Below, piece after piece: positions 38,065 through 46,972 of a DNA stretch of 64,000 bases. The translations under genes were made by a program, and so were the position numbers. Position 1 is the stretch's first letter. Each line of letters starts with the position of its first letter. Under the pieces are notes generated by a model, which searched no databases, was not told the origin of the DNA, and worked only from the letters and a program-made list of their open reading frames with translations. The stretch spans positions 1,116,001 to 1,180,000 of the forward strand of contig NZ_CP126268.1 in NCBI RefSeq assembly GCF_003234795.2, in the 5' to 3' direction. The DNA comes from Curtobacterium sp. MCLR17_032. GTDB taxonomy: Bacteria; Actinomycetota; Actinomycetes; Actinomycetales; Microbacteriaceae.

Positions 38065-38694
38065 GTGACGGACGAGCAGCGTCCGACCGGTCGTGGCCCG
38101 GCTGCGGGTCACGACCGGTCCGGATCCGGCTGGGGTGCCGTGCCGCCGCGTGCGGTACCCCCGCCGGGGTCGTCCGGGCCCCGGTCGGCCCGTGTGCCCG
38201 TCGTGGCGCCCGGGGTGTCCACCCTGGCGACGACGGGTGCCGCCCTCACGGTGGTCAGCGTCGTCATGGTCGAGTTCCTGGCGGGACTGATCGGCCTGGT
38301 CGGCACGAGCACGATCGTCGGGCCGTTCCGGAGTCACGGCGGCACGAGCCTGGTCGAGGCGTTCGTGCAGAACGTCTTCGTCGCGCGCTTCCCGTTCTGG
38401 CTGGCGGCCTTCCTGGTGCTGGTGACCCTGGTGCCGGTGGTGCCCCGTGCGCCGCTGCCCGTCGTGCTCCTGCGCGCCGTCCTGGCAGGCGCTGCGGGCA
38501 CGGTGGCGCTCGCCCTGGTCGGCATCACCACCGGGGCGTACGACGCCGTCCAGCAGCGGGGTCTGGGCGCCGGACTCGGTCGCTTGTTCGTGGAGGCCGT
38601 CACCACGCCGCTGCAGCTCGGGCTGCCGATGACCCTGATGCTCGTCGGCTCGGCGACGGCCGCGTGGCTGTGGCTCGGGCGACACCCGCGCTGA
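38065..38694 (+). CDS. Integral membrane protein of unknown function
   Basis: A 209-residue protein: a Pro/Gly-rich cytoplasmic N-terminus (about 50 residues), then about four transmembrane helices between residues 55 and 205. The GTG start lies 1 nt after the rne stop, so translation is probably coupled to rne. No family recognised. Confidence 0.75.
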   Translation: MTDEQRPTGRGPAAGHDRSGSGWGAVPPRAVPPPGSSGPRSARVPVVAPGVSTLATTGAALTVVSVVMVEFLAGLIGLVGTSTIVGPFRSHGGTSLVEAFVQNVFVARFPFWLAAFLVLVTLVPVVPRAPLPVVLLRAVLAGAAGTVALALVGITTGAYDAVQQRGLGAGLGRLFVEAVTTPLQLGLPMTLMLVGSATAAWLWLGRHPR

Positions 38695-38752
38695 CGGCTG
38701 CACTGCCGCACCGCGATGCCCGCGCTGCCGCGCCCGCGACACGCCGGTCCGG

Positions 38753-38768
38753 GGGTTCCGCGGAACCC
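38753..38768. terminator. Possible terminator hairpin in a convergent junction
   Basis: GGGTTCCGCGGAACCC is a perfect 16-bp palindrome between the membrane protein gene and the DUF4031 gene. It has no T-run. Confidence 0.4.
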
Positions 38769-38796
38769 GACTTCTCCGGCAGGTCGGAGTCGACGG

Positions 38797-39084
38797 TCAG
38801 CGCTCCGTGCGGGACGGCTTCCGCTTGTCGCGCTGGGGCACCCGCAGTCCGCTGGCGATCAGGCGCAGCACCAGTTCCCGCCCGGTCACGGCCGAGGCGC
38901 CGGAGGCCACCAGTTCGGCGTAGCGGTCCTGCGGCACGTCGTAGTGGTCGTGGTCGAACGCACGCCGCGGGACACCCGCCCGGTCGGCGAAGGCGTGCAG
39001 CTCGTCGTAGGATGAGTCACTGACCAGGTGTGACCAGAGCGTGTCGTGCGCGGGCCAGGCCGGGGGATCGATCAGCACGGTCAT
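38797..39084 (-). CDS. DUF4031 domain protein
   Basis: A 95-residue soluble protein with the full DUF4031 pattern: MTVLIDPPAWPAHDTLWSHL, then DELHAFADRAGVPRRAFDHD and a basic C-terminus. Function unknown. It is divergent from the rplU promoter. Confidence 0.88.
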   Translation of the reverse strand: MTVLIDPPAWPAHDTLWSHLVSDSSYDELHAFADRAGVPRRAFDHDHYDVPQDRYAELVASGASAVTGRELVLRLIASGLRVPQRDKRKPSRTER

Positions 39085-39109
39085 CCCTCGATCGTACGCG
39101 TGTCGGCGT

Positions 39110-39138
39110 TTGACCCGCCTGGTCGGATCGAGTATTCT
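39110..39138 (+). promoter_or_regulatory. Sigma-70 type promoter of rplU-rpmA
   Basis: TTGACC (39110-39115) and TATTCT (39133-39138) are separated by exactly 17 bp, the best canonical promoter in the window. It predicts a start near 39145 and a leader of about 115 nt before rplU. Confidence 0.82.
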
Positions 39139-39260
39139 CGATCCCTGGTGTCAGCGGGCCGTTCTGCCTGCGTCGCCGATCGTCCCGGGGTCACTCAGGA
39201 CGCTCGCGCAGAAGTGGGCACCCGAGACTTCCCTCAAGCAGAGTTACGTAAGGATTCCAC

Positions 39261-39569
39261 GTGGTTTACGCAGTAGTGCGCGCCGGCGGCCGTCAGGAGA
39301 AGGTCGAGGTCGGCTCGATCATCACCATCGACCGCATCAAGGCCGACGACAATGGCAACATCGACCTCGCGCCGGTGCTCCTCGTGGACGGGGACAAGAT
39401 CACCTCCGCCGCGGCCGAGCTCGCGAACGTGACGGTCACCGCCGAGGTCCTGGCCGACCTCCGCGGCCCGAAGGTCGTCATCCAGAAGTTCAAGAACAAG
39501 ACCGGTTACAAGAAGCGCCAGGGCTTCCGCGCGGACCTCACGCGCGTCAAGGTCACCAAGATCGCATAG
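39261..39569 (+). CDS. rplU: 50S ribosomal protein L21
   Basis: A 102-residue L21 of normal length with the conserved C-terminal [20 protein letters not shown], which contacts 23S rRNA. GTG start, TAAGGA 6 nt upstream. First gene of the rplU-rpmA unit. Confidence 0.98.
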   Translation: MVYAVVRAGGRQEKVEVGSIITIDRIKADDNGNIDLAPVLLVDGDKITSAAAELANVTVTAEVLADLRGPKVVIQKFKNKTGYKKRQGFRADLTRVKVTKIA

Positions 39570-39582
39570 GCGGGAGACAGAC

Positions 39583-39834
39583 ATGGCACACAAGAAGGGT
39601 GCGAGTTCCACTCGCAACGGTCGCGACTCGAACGCTCAGCGCCTCGGCGTGAAGCGCTTCGGTGGCGAGGTCGTCAACGCCGGTGAGATCATCATCCGCC
39701 AGCGCGGCACGCACTTCCACCCGGGCGCCAACGTCGGCCGCGGTGGCGACGACACGCTGTTCGCCCTCTCGGCCGGTGCGGTCGAGTTCGGCACCAAGGG
39801 TGGCCGCAAGGTCATCAACATCGTCAACGCGTAG
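39583..39834 (+). CDS. rpmA: 50S ribosomal protein L27
   Basis: An 83-residue L27. It begins [16 protein letters not shown], so it has the direct form with no N-terminal propeptide of the Firmicutes kind; the N-terminal arm reaches the peptidyl transferase centre. [23 protein letters not shown] is the family core. Thirteen nt after rplU. Confidence 0.98.
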   Translation: MAHKKGASSTRNGRDSNAQRLGVKRFGGEVVNAGEIIIRQRGTHFHPGANVGRGGDDTLFALSAGAVEFGTKGGRKVINIVNA

Positions 39835-39855
39835 TCGCTGACGACGAGCTTCACC

Positions 39856-39896
39856 GGGAGGGGCAGGCCGTGTGCCTGCTCCTCCCTTGCTTTTCC
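39856..39896 (+). terminator. Intrinsic terminator/attenuator between rpmA and obgE
   Basis: A 12-bp stem (39856-39867 with 39875-39886, one G-T) with a 7-nt loop is followed by TTGCTTTTCC. It is one of the few hairpins in the window with a real T-run, so it should cut read-through from the ribosomal genes into obgE. Confidence 0.8.
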
Positions 39897-39920
39897 CCGC
39901 AACAACAACAGGAGTGACCC

Positions 39921-41465
39921 ATGGCGACGTTCGTCGACCGCGTGACGCTGCACCTCTCAGCAGGCAACGGCGGCAACGGCTGTGTGTCCGTCCGTCGCGA
40001 GAAGTTCAAGCCCCTTGCGGGCCCCGACGGCGGCAACGGCGGTGACGGCGGTGACATCGTCCTCGTCTCCGACCCGCAGGTCACCACGCTGCTCGGCTAC
40101 CACCGCTCGCCGCACCGCTCCAGCCGCAACGGCCAGCCCGGCATGGGCGACCACCGCAGCGGGGTCAGTGGCGACACGCTCGAGCTGCCCGTCCCCGTCG
40201 GCACGGTCGTGTACGACGAGAACGGCGACGTGCTCGCGGACCTCACCGAGCCCGGCATCCGCGTCGTCGTCGGCCCCGGCGGCCAGGGCGGTCTCGGCAA
40301 CGCCGCGCTCGCGACCACGAAGCGCAAGGCCCCCGGCTTCGCACTGCTCGGCACCCACGGCTGGAGCGGTGACGTCAGCCTCGAGCTGAAGACCATCGCC
40401 GACATCGCCCTGGTCGGGTACCCGAGTGCCGGCAAGTCCTCGCTGATCGCCGCGATCTCGGCCGCCAAGCCGAAGATCGCCGACTACCCGTTCACCACGC
40501 TGACCCCGAACCTCGGCGTCGTCGAGTCGGGCAGCACGCGCTTCACCGTCGCCGACGTCCCGGGTCTGATCGAGGGCGCGTCCGAGGGCAAGGGCCTCGG
40601 CCTCGAGTTCCTGCGTCACGTCGAGCGCTGCGAAGCCCTGCTGCACGTGATCGACTGCGCCACGCTCGACAACGGCCGTGACCCGATCAGCGACCTCGAC
40701 GTGATCCTCCACGAGCTCGAGCAGTACCCGGTCCCCGAGGGTCAGGTCCCGCTGCTCGAGCGCCCGCAGCTCATCGCGCTCAACAAGATCGACGTGCCGG
40801 ACGCCGCCGAGCTCGCCGCCTTCGTCACGGCGGAGTTCGAGTCCCGCGGCTACCGCGTGTTCCCGATCTCCACCGCGTCGCACAAGGGTCTGCGCGAGCT
40901 CACCTTCGCCCTGGCCGACGTCGTCGAGAAGGCCCGCACCGAGCGCGCCGCCGAGCCCGCGGTCGAGCGCATCGTGCTCCGTCCGAAGGCCGTCGACGAG
41001 AAGCCCTTCACGGTGCGTGCCGAGGGCGGCGAGGAGCACCGCTTCTACCGCGTCCGCGGCGGCAAGCCCGAGCGCTGGGTGCAGCAGACCGACTTCACCA
41101 ACGAAGAGGCGATCGGCTACCTGGCCGACCGGCTCGCCAAGCTCGGGGTCGAGGACGGTCTGTTCAAGGCCGGAGCCGTCGCCGGGTCCACCGTGGTCAT
41201 CGGTGGCGAGGGCGGCATGATCTTCGACTGGGAGCCGACCCTGACCTCCACCGCGGAACTCATCACGAGCGCCCGCGGGACGGACTCCCGACTCGACCTC
41301 AACGCCCGCCCCACGCGCAACGAGCGTCGTTCGGACTACTTCGAGCGGATGGACGCCAAGGCCGCAGCCCGTGCCGAGCTCGAGCAGGAGCGCATCGCCG
41401 GCCTGTGGGCAGACGACGACACCGCGGCCCAGTCGGTCGAGCAGACGACGTCCGAGCGCGACTGA
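39921..41465 (+). CDS. obgE: GTPase Obg/CgtA
   Basis: A 514-residue essential GTPase tied to 50S maturation and growth control. The glycine-rich Obg fold (1-158, GNGGNG and GGDGGD) is followed by the G domain: G1 GYPSAGKSS at 166-174, G3 [10 protein letters not shown]4 NKID. The C-terminal OCT domain is at about 345-425, with a charged tail beyond. AGGAG lies 6 nt before ATG 39921. Confidence 0.97.
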   Translation: MATFVDRVTLHLSAGNGGNGCVSVRREKFKPLAGPDGGNGGDGGDIVLVSDPQVTTLLGYHRSPHRSSRNGQPGMGDHRSGVSGDTLELPVPVGTVVYDENGDVLADLTEPGIRVVVGPGGQGGLGNAALATTKRKAPGFALLGTHGWSGDVSLELKTIADIALVGYPSAGKSSLIAAISAAKPKIADYPFTTLTPNLGVVESGSTRFTVADVPGLIEGASEGKGLGLEFLRHVERCEALLHVIDCATLDNGRDPISDLDVILHELEQYPVPEGQVPLLERPQLIALNKIDVPDAAELAAFVTAEFESRGYRVFPISTASHKGLRELTFALADVVEKARTERAAEPAVERIVLRPKAVDEKPFTVRAEGGEEHRFYRVRGGKPERWVQQTDFTNEEAIGYLADRLAKLGVEDGLFKAGAVAGSTVVIGGEGGMIFDWEPTLTSTAELITSARGTDSRLDLNARPTRNERRSDYFERMDAKAAARAELEQERIAGLWADDDTAAQSVEQTTSERD

Positions 41466-41469
41466 GCAC

Positions 41470-42306
41470 ATGGCCGGACCGAACACCGGGGCGAGCTCGG
41501 ACACCGTGCCCGGACCGAGCACCGTCGCGGAGCGTGCGGACATCCCGCGCGCCCGCCGGATCGTCGTGAAGGTCGGTTCGTCCTCGGTCAGCGGTGACAA
41601 CGCCTCGCAGATCGGTCCGCTCGTCGACGCCCTGGTCGGCGCCTACCGCCGGGGCACCGAGGTCGTCCTGGTCTCCTCCGGCGCCATCGCCACCGGGTTC
41701 CCGTTCCTGGGGCTCGAGGGGCGTCCGGAGGACCTCGCCACGCAGCAGGCCGCAGCAGCGACCGGGCAGGCGGTGCTGGTCTTCCGGTACCAGAAGGAAC
41801 TCGACCGGCACGGGGTGACCGCGGCGCAGGTCCTGCTCACCGCGGGTGACCTGCAGAACCCCACGCACCGGGTGAACGCCCGACGGGCGATGAACCGGCT
41901 GCTCGAACTGCGGGTGCTGCCGATCGTGAACGAGAACGACACCGTGGCCACCCACGAGATCCGGTTCGGCGACAACGACCGGCTCGCGGCGCTCGTCGCC
42001 CGACAGGTCGAGGCAGACGCCCTGGTGCTGCTCTCCGACGTCGAGGCCCTGTACACGAAGCCGCCGGAGCAGCCCGGCGCCACCCGCATCGACGAGGTCC
42101 CCTTCGGCGACGAGCTCGCCGGGGTCACCTTCGGGTCGATCGGGGCAGCCGGGGTGGGCACCGGGGGAGCCGGTACCAAGGTCGCCGCGGCCCGCCTGGC
42201 GGCCGAGGCCGGCACGTCCGTCCTCGTCACGGCCACCGCGCTCGTCGAGCGCGCGCTCGGTGGCGAGCACGTCGGCACCTGGTTCCGGGCCGCACCACGC
42301 ACCTGA
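41470..42306 (+). CDS. proB: Glutamate 5-kinase, short form without PUA domain
   Basis: A 278-residue amino-acid kinase that makes gamma-glutamyl phosphate, first step of proline synthesis. The kinase motifs are RRIVVKVGSSSV, LVSSGAIATG, VNENDTV, FGDNDRLAA and GTGGAGTKVAAA. The chain stops right after the kinase fold, so the C-terminal RNA-binding-like PUA domain of the roughly 370-residue E. coli form is absent. ATG 41470 lies 4 nt after the obgE stop. Confidence 0.95.
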   Translation: MAGPNTGASSDTVPGPSTVAERADIPRARRIVVKVGSSSVSGDNASQIGPLVDALVGAYRRGTEVVLVSSGAIATGFPFLGLEGRPEDLATQQAAAATGQAVLVFRYQKELDRHGVTAAQVLLTAGDLQNPTHRVNARRAMNRLLELRVLPIVNENDTVATHEIRFGDNDRLAALVARQVEADALVLLSDVEALYTKPPEQPGATRIDEVPFGDELAGVTFGSIGAAGVGTGGAGTKVAAARLAAEAGTSVLVTATALVERALGGEHVGTWFRAAPRT

Positions 42307-42370
42307 CGGTGGCCGCAGGGCGGACGGGAGGCACGCCTCCAGTCCGACTCGTCACCGCGGACTGCTGACC

Positions 42371-42376
42371 TAGGAT
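42371..42376 (+). promoter_or_regulatory. -10 box giving a leaderless proA message
   Basis: TAGGAT ends 6 nt before ATG 42383, with no ribosome-binding site in between, so transcription would start at or next to the initiation codon. Confidence 0.5.
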
Positions 42377-42382
42377 CGGGTC

Positions 42383-43663
42383 ATGTCGCTCACCGCTCCC
42401 GCGCAGGCCCACGCGGCCACGCCCCTCGTCGACACGCTGACGGCCGCCCGGGCCGCCTCGACGGTGCTGGCGACCACGCCGACGGCCGGCAAGGACGCCG
42501 CCCTGCGGGCGATCGCACTCGAACTGCGTGCCGGCACGGCGGAGATCGTCACCGCGAACCACGAGGACCTGGTCGCGGGGGAGGACAGCGGGCTCAGCTC
42601 GGGTCTGATCGACCGGTTGCGGCTCGACGTCGACCGGGTGGACGCACTGGCGGACGCGGTCGAGCACGTGGTGGGGCTGACCGACCCGGTGGGGGAGCAC
42701 GTCCGTGGCTCGGTGCTGCCGAACGGACTGCAGCTCGCGCAGGTCCGCGTGCCCTTCGGCGTCGTCGGGGCCATCTACGAGGCGCGCCCGAACGTCACGG
42801 TCGACATCGCGGCCCTGGCGCTGAAGTCCGGCAACGCGGTGGTCCTCCGAGGCGGGTCGGCAGCGCAGCGCACGAACGCGGTGCTCGTCCGTCGGATCCA
42901 GGACGCGATCGCCTCGGTGGGGCTCCCGCGGGAGCTCGTGCAGACGATCGACCCGCTCGGACGCGCCGGGGCGACCGAACTCATGCGTGCCCGCGGACTG
43001 GTCGACGTGCTCATCCCGCGGGGCAGTGCCTCGCTCATCCAGACCGTCGTCACCGAGTCGCAGGTCCCCGTCATCGAGACCGGTGCCGGCGTCGTGCACG
43101 TCTTCCTCGACCAGTCCGCACCCCTCGAGCGGTCCGTCGACATCGTCCTCAACAGCAAGGTGCAGCGACCGAGCGTGTGCAACGCCCTCGAGACGCTGCT
43201 GGTGCACGAGCGGGCGGCCGAGCGCCTCCTGCCGGTGCTGGCCGACCGTCTCCGCGCCGCCGGGGTGACCCTGCGGGGCGACGACGCCACCCGGACGATC
43301 GTGCCCGGGGTGCTGCGGGCCACCGAGGCCGACTGGGCGACCGAGTCGATGGACCTCGACCTGTCGATCCGCGTCGTCCCCGACGTCGACGCGGCGATGG
43401 CGCACATCGCGCAGTGGTCGACGCACCACACCGAGTCGATCGTCACGAACGACGTCGACACGGCCGAGCACTTCCTGGCCGGGGTGGACTCCGCCGTGGT
43501 GATGGTGAACGCTTCGACGCGGTTCACCGACGGCGGGGAGTTCGGGTTCGGCGCCGAGGTCGGCATCTCCACGCAGAAGCTGCACGCCCGGGGCCCGATG
43601 GGGCTGCCCGAACTCACGAGCACCAAGTGGCTCGTGCGCGGGCAGGGACACATCCGCGGCTAG
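42383..43663 (+). CDS. proA: Gamma-glutamyl phosphate reductase
   Basis: A 426-residue NADPH-dependent aldehyde-dehydrogenase-fold enzyme, second step of proline synthesis. The catalytic cysteine lies in QRPSVCNALETLLV, and the family segments PFGVVGAIYEARPNVTVD and TDGGEFGFGAEVGIST are intact. It is separated from proB by 76 nt with its own likely leaderless promoter. Confidence 0.97.
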   Translation: MSLTAPAQAHAATPLVDTLTAARAASTVLATTPTAGKDAALRAIALELRAGTAEIVTANHEDLVAGEDSGLSSGLIDRLRLDVDRVDALADAVEHVVGLTDPVGEHVRGSVLPNGLQLAQVRVPFGVVGAIYEARPNVTVDIAALALKSGNAVVLRGGSAAQRTNAVLVRRIQDAIASVGLPRELVQTIDPLGRAGATELMRARGLVDVLIPRGSASLIQTVVTESQVPVIETGAGVVHVFLDQSAPLERSVDIVLNSKVQRPSVCNALETLLVHERAAERLLPVLADRLRAAGVTLRGDDATRTIVPGVLRATEADWATESMDLDLSIRVVPDVDAAMAHIAQWSTHHTESIVTNDVDTAEHFLAGVDSAVVMVNASTRFTDGGEFGFGAEVGISTQKLHARGPMGLPELTSTKWLVRGQGHIRG

Positions 43664-43704
43664 GATGGTCCGGAGTCTTCCTCGATCGATCGGAGCACTG
43701 CCAG

Positions 43705-43905
43705 ATGTCACTCCTCGCTGAGGCCGCAGAACACGCGGCCGGCGTCCCCGCGATCGTCTTCCCGATCGTCGCGGCCTGCGTCTTCACCCTCCTCGGCTTC
43801 GTCACGTGGAGCTTCCGCGACGTCGCCTACCGCCACTCGCACAAGTTCCAGGCCACCCGGCAGCACGAGACCGGTGTGGACGAGTTCGGCCACTCGAAGA
43901 TCTGA
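43705..43905 (+). CDS. Small single-helix membrane protein
   Basis: A 66-residue protein with one hydrophobic segment (about 14-36) and a C-terminal charged tail ([24 protein letters not shown]). ATG 43705 has CGGAG 9 nt upstream. It lies between proA and nadD with an 11-nt gap to nadD. Function unknown. Confidence 0.78.
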   Translation: MSLLAEAAEHAAGVPAIVFPIVAACVFTLLGFVTWSFRDVAYRHSHKFQATRQHETGVDEFGHSKI

Positions 43906-43916
43906 TCCGCCACCCG

Positions 43917-44516
43917 ATGCTCGAGAGCACGGGTCGGCCGCGCATCGGGGTGATGGGCGGGACGTTCGACCCGATCCACCACGGTCACCTCGTGGCAGCG
44001 TCCGAGGTCGCCAAGCACTTCGACCTCGACGAGGTCGTCTTCGTCCCGACCGGCCAGCCGTACATGAAGTCCGGCGTCACGGATGCCGAACACCGGTACC
44101 TGATGACCGTGATCGCGACCGCGGCGAACCCGATGTTCACGGTCAGCCGCGTCGACATCGACCGGCCCGGACCGACCTACACGGTGGACACCCTGCAGGA
44201 CCTCCACGAGCAGCGGCCCGACGCCCAGCTCGTCTTCATCTCCGGGGCGGACGCCGTCCAGCAGATCGTCGACTGGAAGGACCACGACGGCCTCTGGGAC
44301 CTCGCGCACTTCGTCGCCGTGACCCGGCCCGGCCACCAGCTGAGCATCACCGGACTCCCAGAACGGGACGTTAGTGTGCTCGAGGTCCCCGCGCTGGCGA
44401 TCTCCTCGACCGACTGCCGCGACCGGGTACGGAGCGGGTCCCCCGTCTGGTACCTCGTGCCCGACGGTGTCGTCCAGTACATCTCGAAGCACCATCTGTA
44501 TCGGAGCGTTGCATGA
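43917..44516 (+). CDS. nadD: Nicotinate-nucleotide adenylyltransferase
   Basis: A 199-residue NAD-biosynthesis enzyme. The nucleotide-binding motif is [19 protein letters not shown] near the N-terminus, and the [10 protein letters not shown] motif lies near the C-terminus (the usual ISSTxIR). ATG 43917 is preferred over an upstream in-frame start that runs through the small membrane protein gene. ATGA overlap with the next gene. Confidence 0.96.
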   Translation: MLESTGRPRIGVMGGTFDPIHHGHLVAASEVAKHFDLDEVVFVPTGQPYMKSGVTDAEHRYLMTVIATAANPMFTVSRVDIDRPGPTYTVDTLQDLHEQRPDAQLVFISGADAVQQIVDWKDHDGLWDLAHFVAVTRPGHQLSITGLPERDVSVLEVPALAISSTDCRDRVRSGSPVWYLVPDGVVQYISKHHLYRSVA

Positions 44517-46138
44517 GTCCGTCCGACGCGCAGCCGCCGCTGTCGCGGCGTCAGATGCGTGAGCGCGAGCGCGCCGCCTCTGGCGGTGCCCAGCCCGTGA
44601 CGCCGCCGCCGACCGTCGCCGCCGCCTCCACCACGCCGGAGGCCCGTCGTCGCCCCGGCTCCCACGTCGCCCCCGGGGCGGCCTCGGCCGCTCAGGCGGC
44701 ACCGCGATCCGCAGGTGCCGCGACCGGTGTGTCCGACGTTCCCCCGGCCTCCGCGACCGAGATCGTCCCCGGCACGGGCGGGATGTCCCGTCGGCAGCTG
44801 CGGCTGCTGCGTGAAGCACAGCAGCAGGGTGGCCGTCCGGTCCCGCTGCAGAACCCGACCCCGCAGTCGTCCGACCGCACCGTGCAGGACGTCCTCGGCA
44901 CACTGACGGACCCGTCCGCCGGGCCCGCTCCCGACGCGCAGGTGCCGCCGCTGTCGACCCCGGTCGAAGCCGCAGCCGCCGGCATCGGTGCGCAGTCGTC
45001 CCTCGTGCCGCTGACGGTCGACGGGCCGACGGACGACCTGGTCCACGAGGGCCGCGCCGACGAGGACCGGGCCGACGAGGACCGGGCCGACACCGACATC
45101 GATGCCGACTCGCGCGTCGACTCCGACTCGCTCGCCGGATCTGACGAGACTGCTGTCGACGCCGAGCCGTCCGTCGCTGCGACTGATGCTGCACCGGCGG
45201 ACGTCGACTCCGATGACGACGCGGCCCCGGCGATCGAGGACGACGAGCCCTCGCACTGGCAGGACCCGAACCCCGAGATCTCGCACCTCGAGCCCGCAGC
45301 CGTCGAGCAGGCCACCGAGGCCGACGGCTCCCCGGACGCCATCGAGCCCCTCGAGGAAGCCGCTGCGCACGGCGAAGAGCCGCGTCAGCACCGCACGACC
45401 TGGGCCCCGCACGACGCCGACCCCGACGCGATCATGGCCGCGACCGACGACGTCGCCGCGCCCGCCACCGACCTGCCCGCAGCGGCCCCCGGTGTGTTCC
45501 CGCTCGACCTCGACGACGACGACACGAACGAGGTGCCGGTCGTGGTGCCCGCGGACGCCCCCGTCTCGCGACCGTCGTCCGCTGCGCAGCCCGGGTTGAC
45601 CCCGCGCCCGACGTCCGCCGACGCCCCGCGCGAGCCGAAGCCCGTGACGACGGCCTTCCAGCCGCCGGCCGGCCACTGGTCGACCTTCGCGCACGACTCC
45701 AACGACGCCGAGGTGCACGACGAGGAGACCGGCACCCGCCGCGTCGCCGAGTCGCACACGAACGCACTGATCCTGCCGAACTCGGCGCTGGCCGACCCCA
45801 CCGGTGCGTTGAACGCCACCGGCGAGGTCATCCTCACCGGGTCGATCGACCTGCCCTCCTCGCTGTCCTCGACCGGGTCGCACCGGCCGATCGACGGTGC
45901 CGAGGTCGACCGCCTCCTCGAGCAGCACGACGAGCAGCCCGACACGGACGCCAGCCCGGTCCGCGCGAGCCGTGCCGTGTCGAGCCACACGTCGACGCGC
46001 CAGGTCGTGCTCGCAGCCGCCAAGCCGAAGGACTCGAAGACGCCGGTCGTGCTGGCCGTCGCCGCGAGTGCCGTCGGTGTGGTCGCGGCCGGTGTCATCG
46101 TCGTCGCCCTCGTCGCGACGAACTTCTTCGGCTCCTGA
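44513..46138 (+). CDS. Long disordered, membrane-anchored protein between nadD and rsfS
   Basis: A 541-residue acidic protein. Two similar short basic motifs stand out, [13 protein letters not shown] (10-22) and [13 protein letters not shown] (about 90-102). The middle 350 residues are low-complexity Asp/Glu/Ala/Pro, including the 15-bp repeat GCCGACGAGGACCGG twice. A more ordered stretch (about 370-450, with [17 protein letters not shown] and [11 protein letters not shown]) precedes a C-terminal helix (about 510-537) and a 4-residue tail. With one C-terminal helix, the long part faces the cytoplasm. Not recognised; start overlaps nadD. Confidence 0.85.
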   Translation: MSPSDAQPPLSRRQMRERERAASGGAQPVTPPPTVAAASTTPEARRRPGSHVAPGAASAAQAAPRSAGAATGVSDVPPASATEIVPGTGGMSRRQLRLLREAQQQGGRPVPLQNPTPQSSDRTVQDVLGTLTDPSAGPAPDAQVPPLSTPVEAAAAGIGAQSSLVPLTVDGPTDDLVHEGRADEDRADEDRADTDIDADSRVDSDSLAGSDETAVDAEPSVAATDAAPADVDSDDDAAPAIEDDEPSHWQDPNPEISHLEPAAVEQATEADGSPDAIEPLEEAAAHGEEPRQHRTTWAPHDADPDAIMAATDDVAAPATDLPAAAPGVFPLDLDDDDTNEVPVVVPADAPVSRPSSAAQPGLTPRPTSADAPREPKPVTTAFQPPAGHWSTFAHDSNDAEVHDEETGTRRVAESHTNALILPNSALADPTGALNATGEVILTGSIDLPSSLSSTGSHRPIDGAEVDRLLEQHDEQPDTDASPVRASRAVSSHTSTRQVVLAAAKPKDSKTPVVLAVAASAVGVVAAGVIVVALVATNFFGS

Positions 46139-46202
46139 GCGAGCCCGGAACACCCACGACCAGCTCGGACCGTCTGGCCCCCACACCAGCCACGGTCTGG
46201 CC

Positions 46203-46208
46203 TATGAT
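46203..46208 (+). promoter_or_regulatory. -10 box for rsfS
   Basis: TATGAT, close to consensus, lies about 57 nt before the rsfS start. No good -35 is visible. A 9-codon reading frame (46220-46249) lies in the leader. Confidence 0.5.
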
Positions 46209-46265
46209 CGTGACCCATCATGAACATCCAGGCGACCGCGTCGGGATGACCACCGGAAGGAATCC

Positions 46266-46658
46266 GTGACCGCCTCCGCTCGCGCACTCGAACTGACGCA
46301 GATCGCCGCTCAAGCGGCGGACTCCAAGCAGGCCGAGGACCTCGTCGCCCTCGACGTCACCCGACCGCTCCAGCTCACCGACGTCTTCCTGCTCGCCACC
46401 GGCCGGAACGAGCGCAACGTGCTCGCCATCGCCGACGAGATCGAAGACCGTCTGCTCCAGGCGGGCGCCAAGCCGCTGCGTCGTGAAGGCCGGAGCGAGG
46501 GCCGCTGGGCGCTCATCGACTTCGGGGACATCGTCGTGCACGTCTTCCACGAGGAAGAGCGTCAGTACTACTCCCTCGAGCGTCTCTGGTCGGACTGCCC
46601 GGTCATCCCGCTCGAGCTGCCTTCCGACCAGGCGCAGGCTGCCGAACAGTCGGCCTGA
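46266..46658 (+). CDS. rsfS: Ribosomal silencing factor RsfS
   Basis: A 130-residue protein that binds L14 on the 50S subunit and blocks subunit joining in starvation. Conserved features: DVTRPLQLTDVFLLATGRNERNV, then EGRSEGRWALIDFGDIVVHVFHEEERQYYSLERLW. GTG 46266 has GGAAGGA upstream. Next to nadD by the usual bacterial synteny. Confidence 0.96.
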   Translation: MTASARALELTQIAAQAADSKQAEDLVALDVTRPLQLTDVFLLATGRNERNVLAIADEIEDRLLQAGAKPLRREGRSEGRWALIDFGDIVVHVFHEEERQYYSLERLWSDCPVIPLELPSDQAQAAEQSA

Positions 46659-46690
46659 CACCGGCCGCCAGCGCGACGCGCCCGGGTGGC

Positions 46691-46708
46691 GGTGACGATT
46701 TCGTCACC
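46691..46708. promoter_or_regulatory. 18-nt palindrome after rsfS
   Basis: GGTGACGA and TCGTCACC flank a TT centre. It lies 32 nt past the rsfS stop and before the tRNA promoter; it could be an operator or a weak terminator. Confidence 0.4.
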
Positions 46709-46788
46709 CGGTGTTCGCGTGGTGTACGCTGTACTGGTGCCTCCGGGGAACCGGAGGAACGCGAACTGGCCTTCTGGTCAGTCGTTCT

Positions 46789-46864
46789 GGGTCTGTGGCG
46801 CAGCTGGTAGCGCACCTGCATGGCATGCAGGGGGTCAGGGGTTCGAGTCCCCTCAGATCCACCA
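46789..46864 (+). tRNA. tRNA-Ala (GGC anticodon)
   Basis: A 76-nt cloverleaf with encoded CCA. The acceptor GGGTCTG pairs with CAGATCC (one G-T), the D arm is GCGCAGCTGGTAGCGC, the anticodon stem CCTGC/GCAGG frames the loop ATGGCAT with anticodon GGC, and the T arm is AGGGGTTCGAGTCCCCT. Followed 7 nt later by a terminator. Confidence 0.97.
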
Positions 46865-46870
46865 GAACCG

Positions 46871-46905
46871 GGAAGCCCCGGCACTCATCGAGTGCCGGGG
46901 CTTCC
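46871..46905. terminator. Terminator after tRNA-Ala
   Basis: A 15-bp perfect stem (GGAAGCCCCGGCACT with its complement) around CATCG. Confidence 0.88.
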
Positions 46906-46972
46906 GTCGTTCCGGAGCCGGAGCCGGTGCTCGACTCGGGGCTCGACACCGCGGTGCCGATACGCTGAGCGC

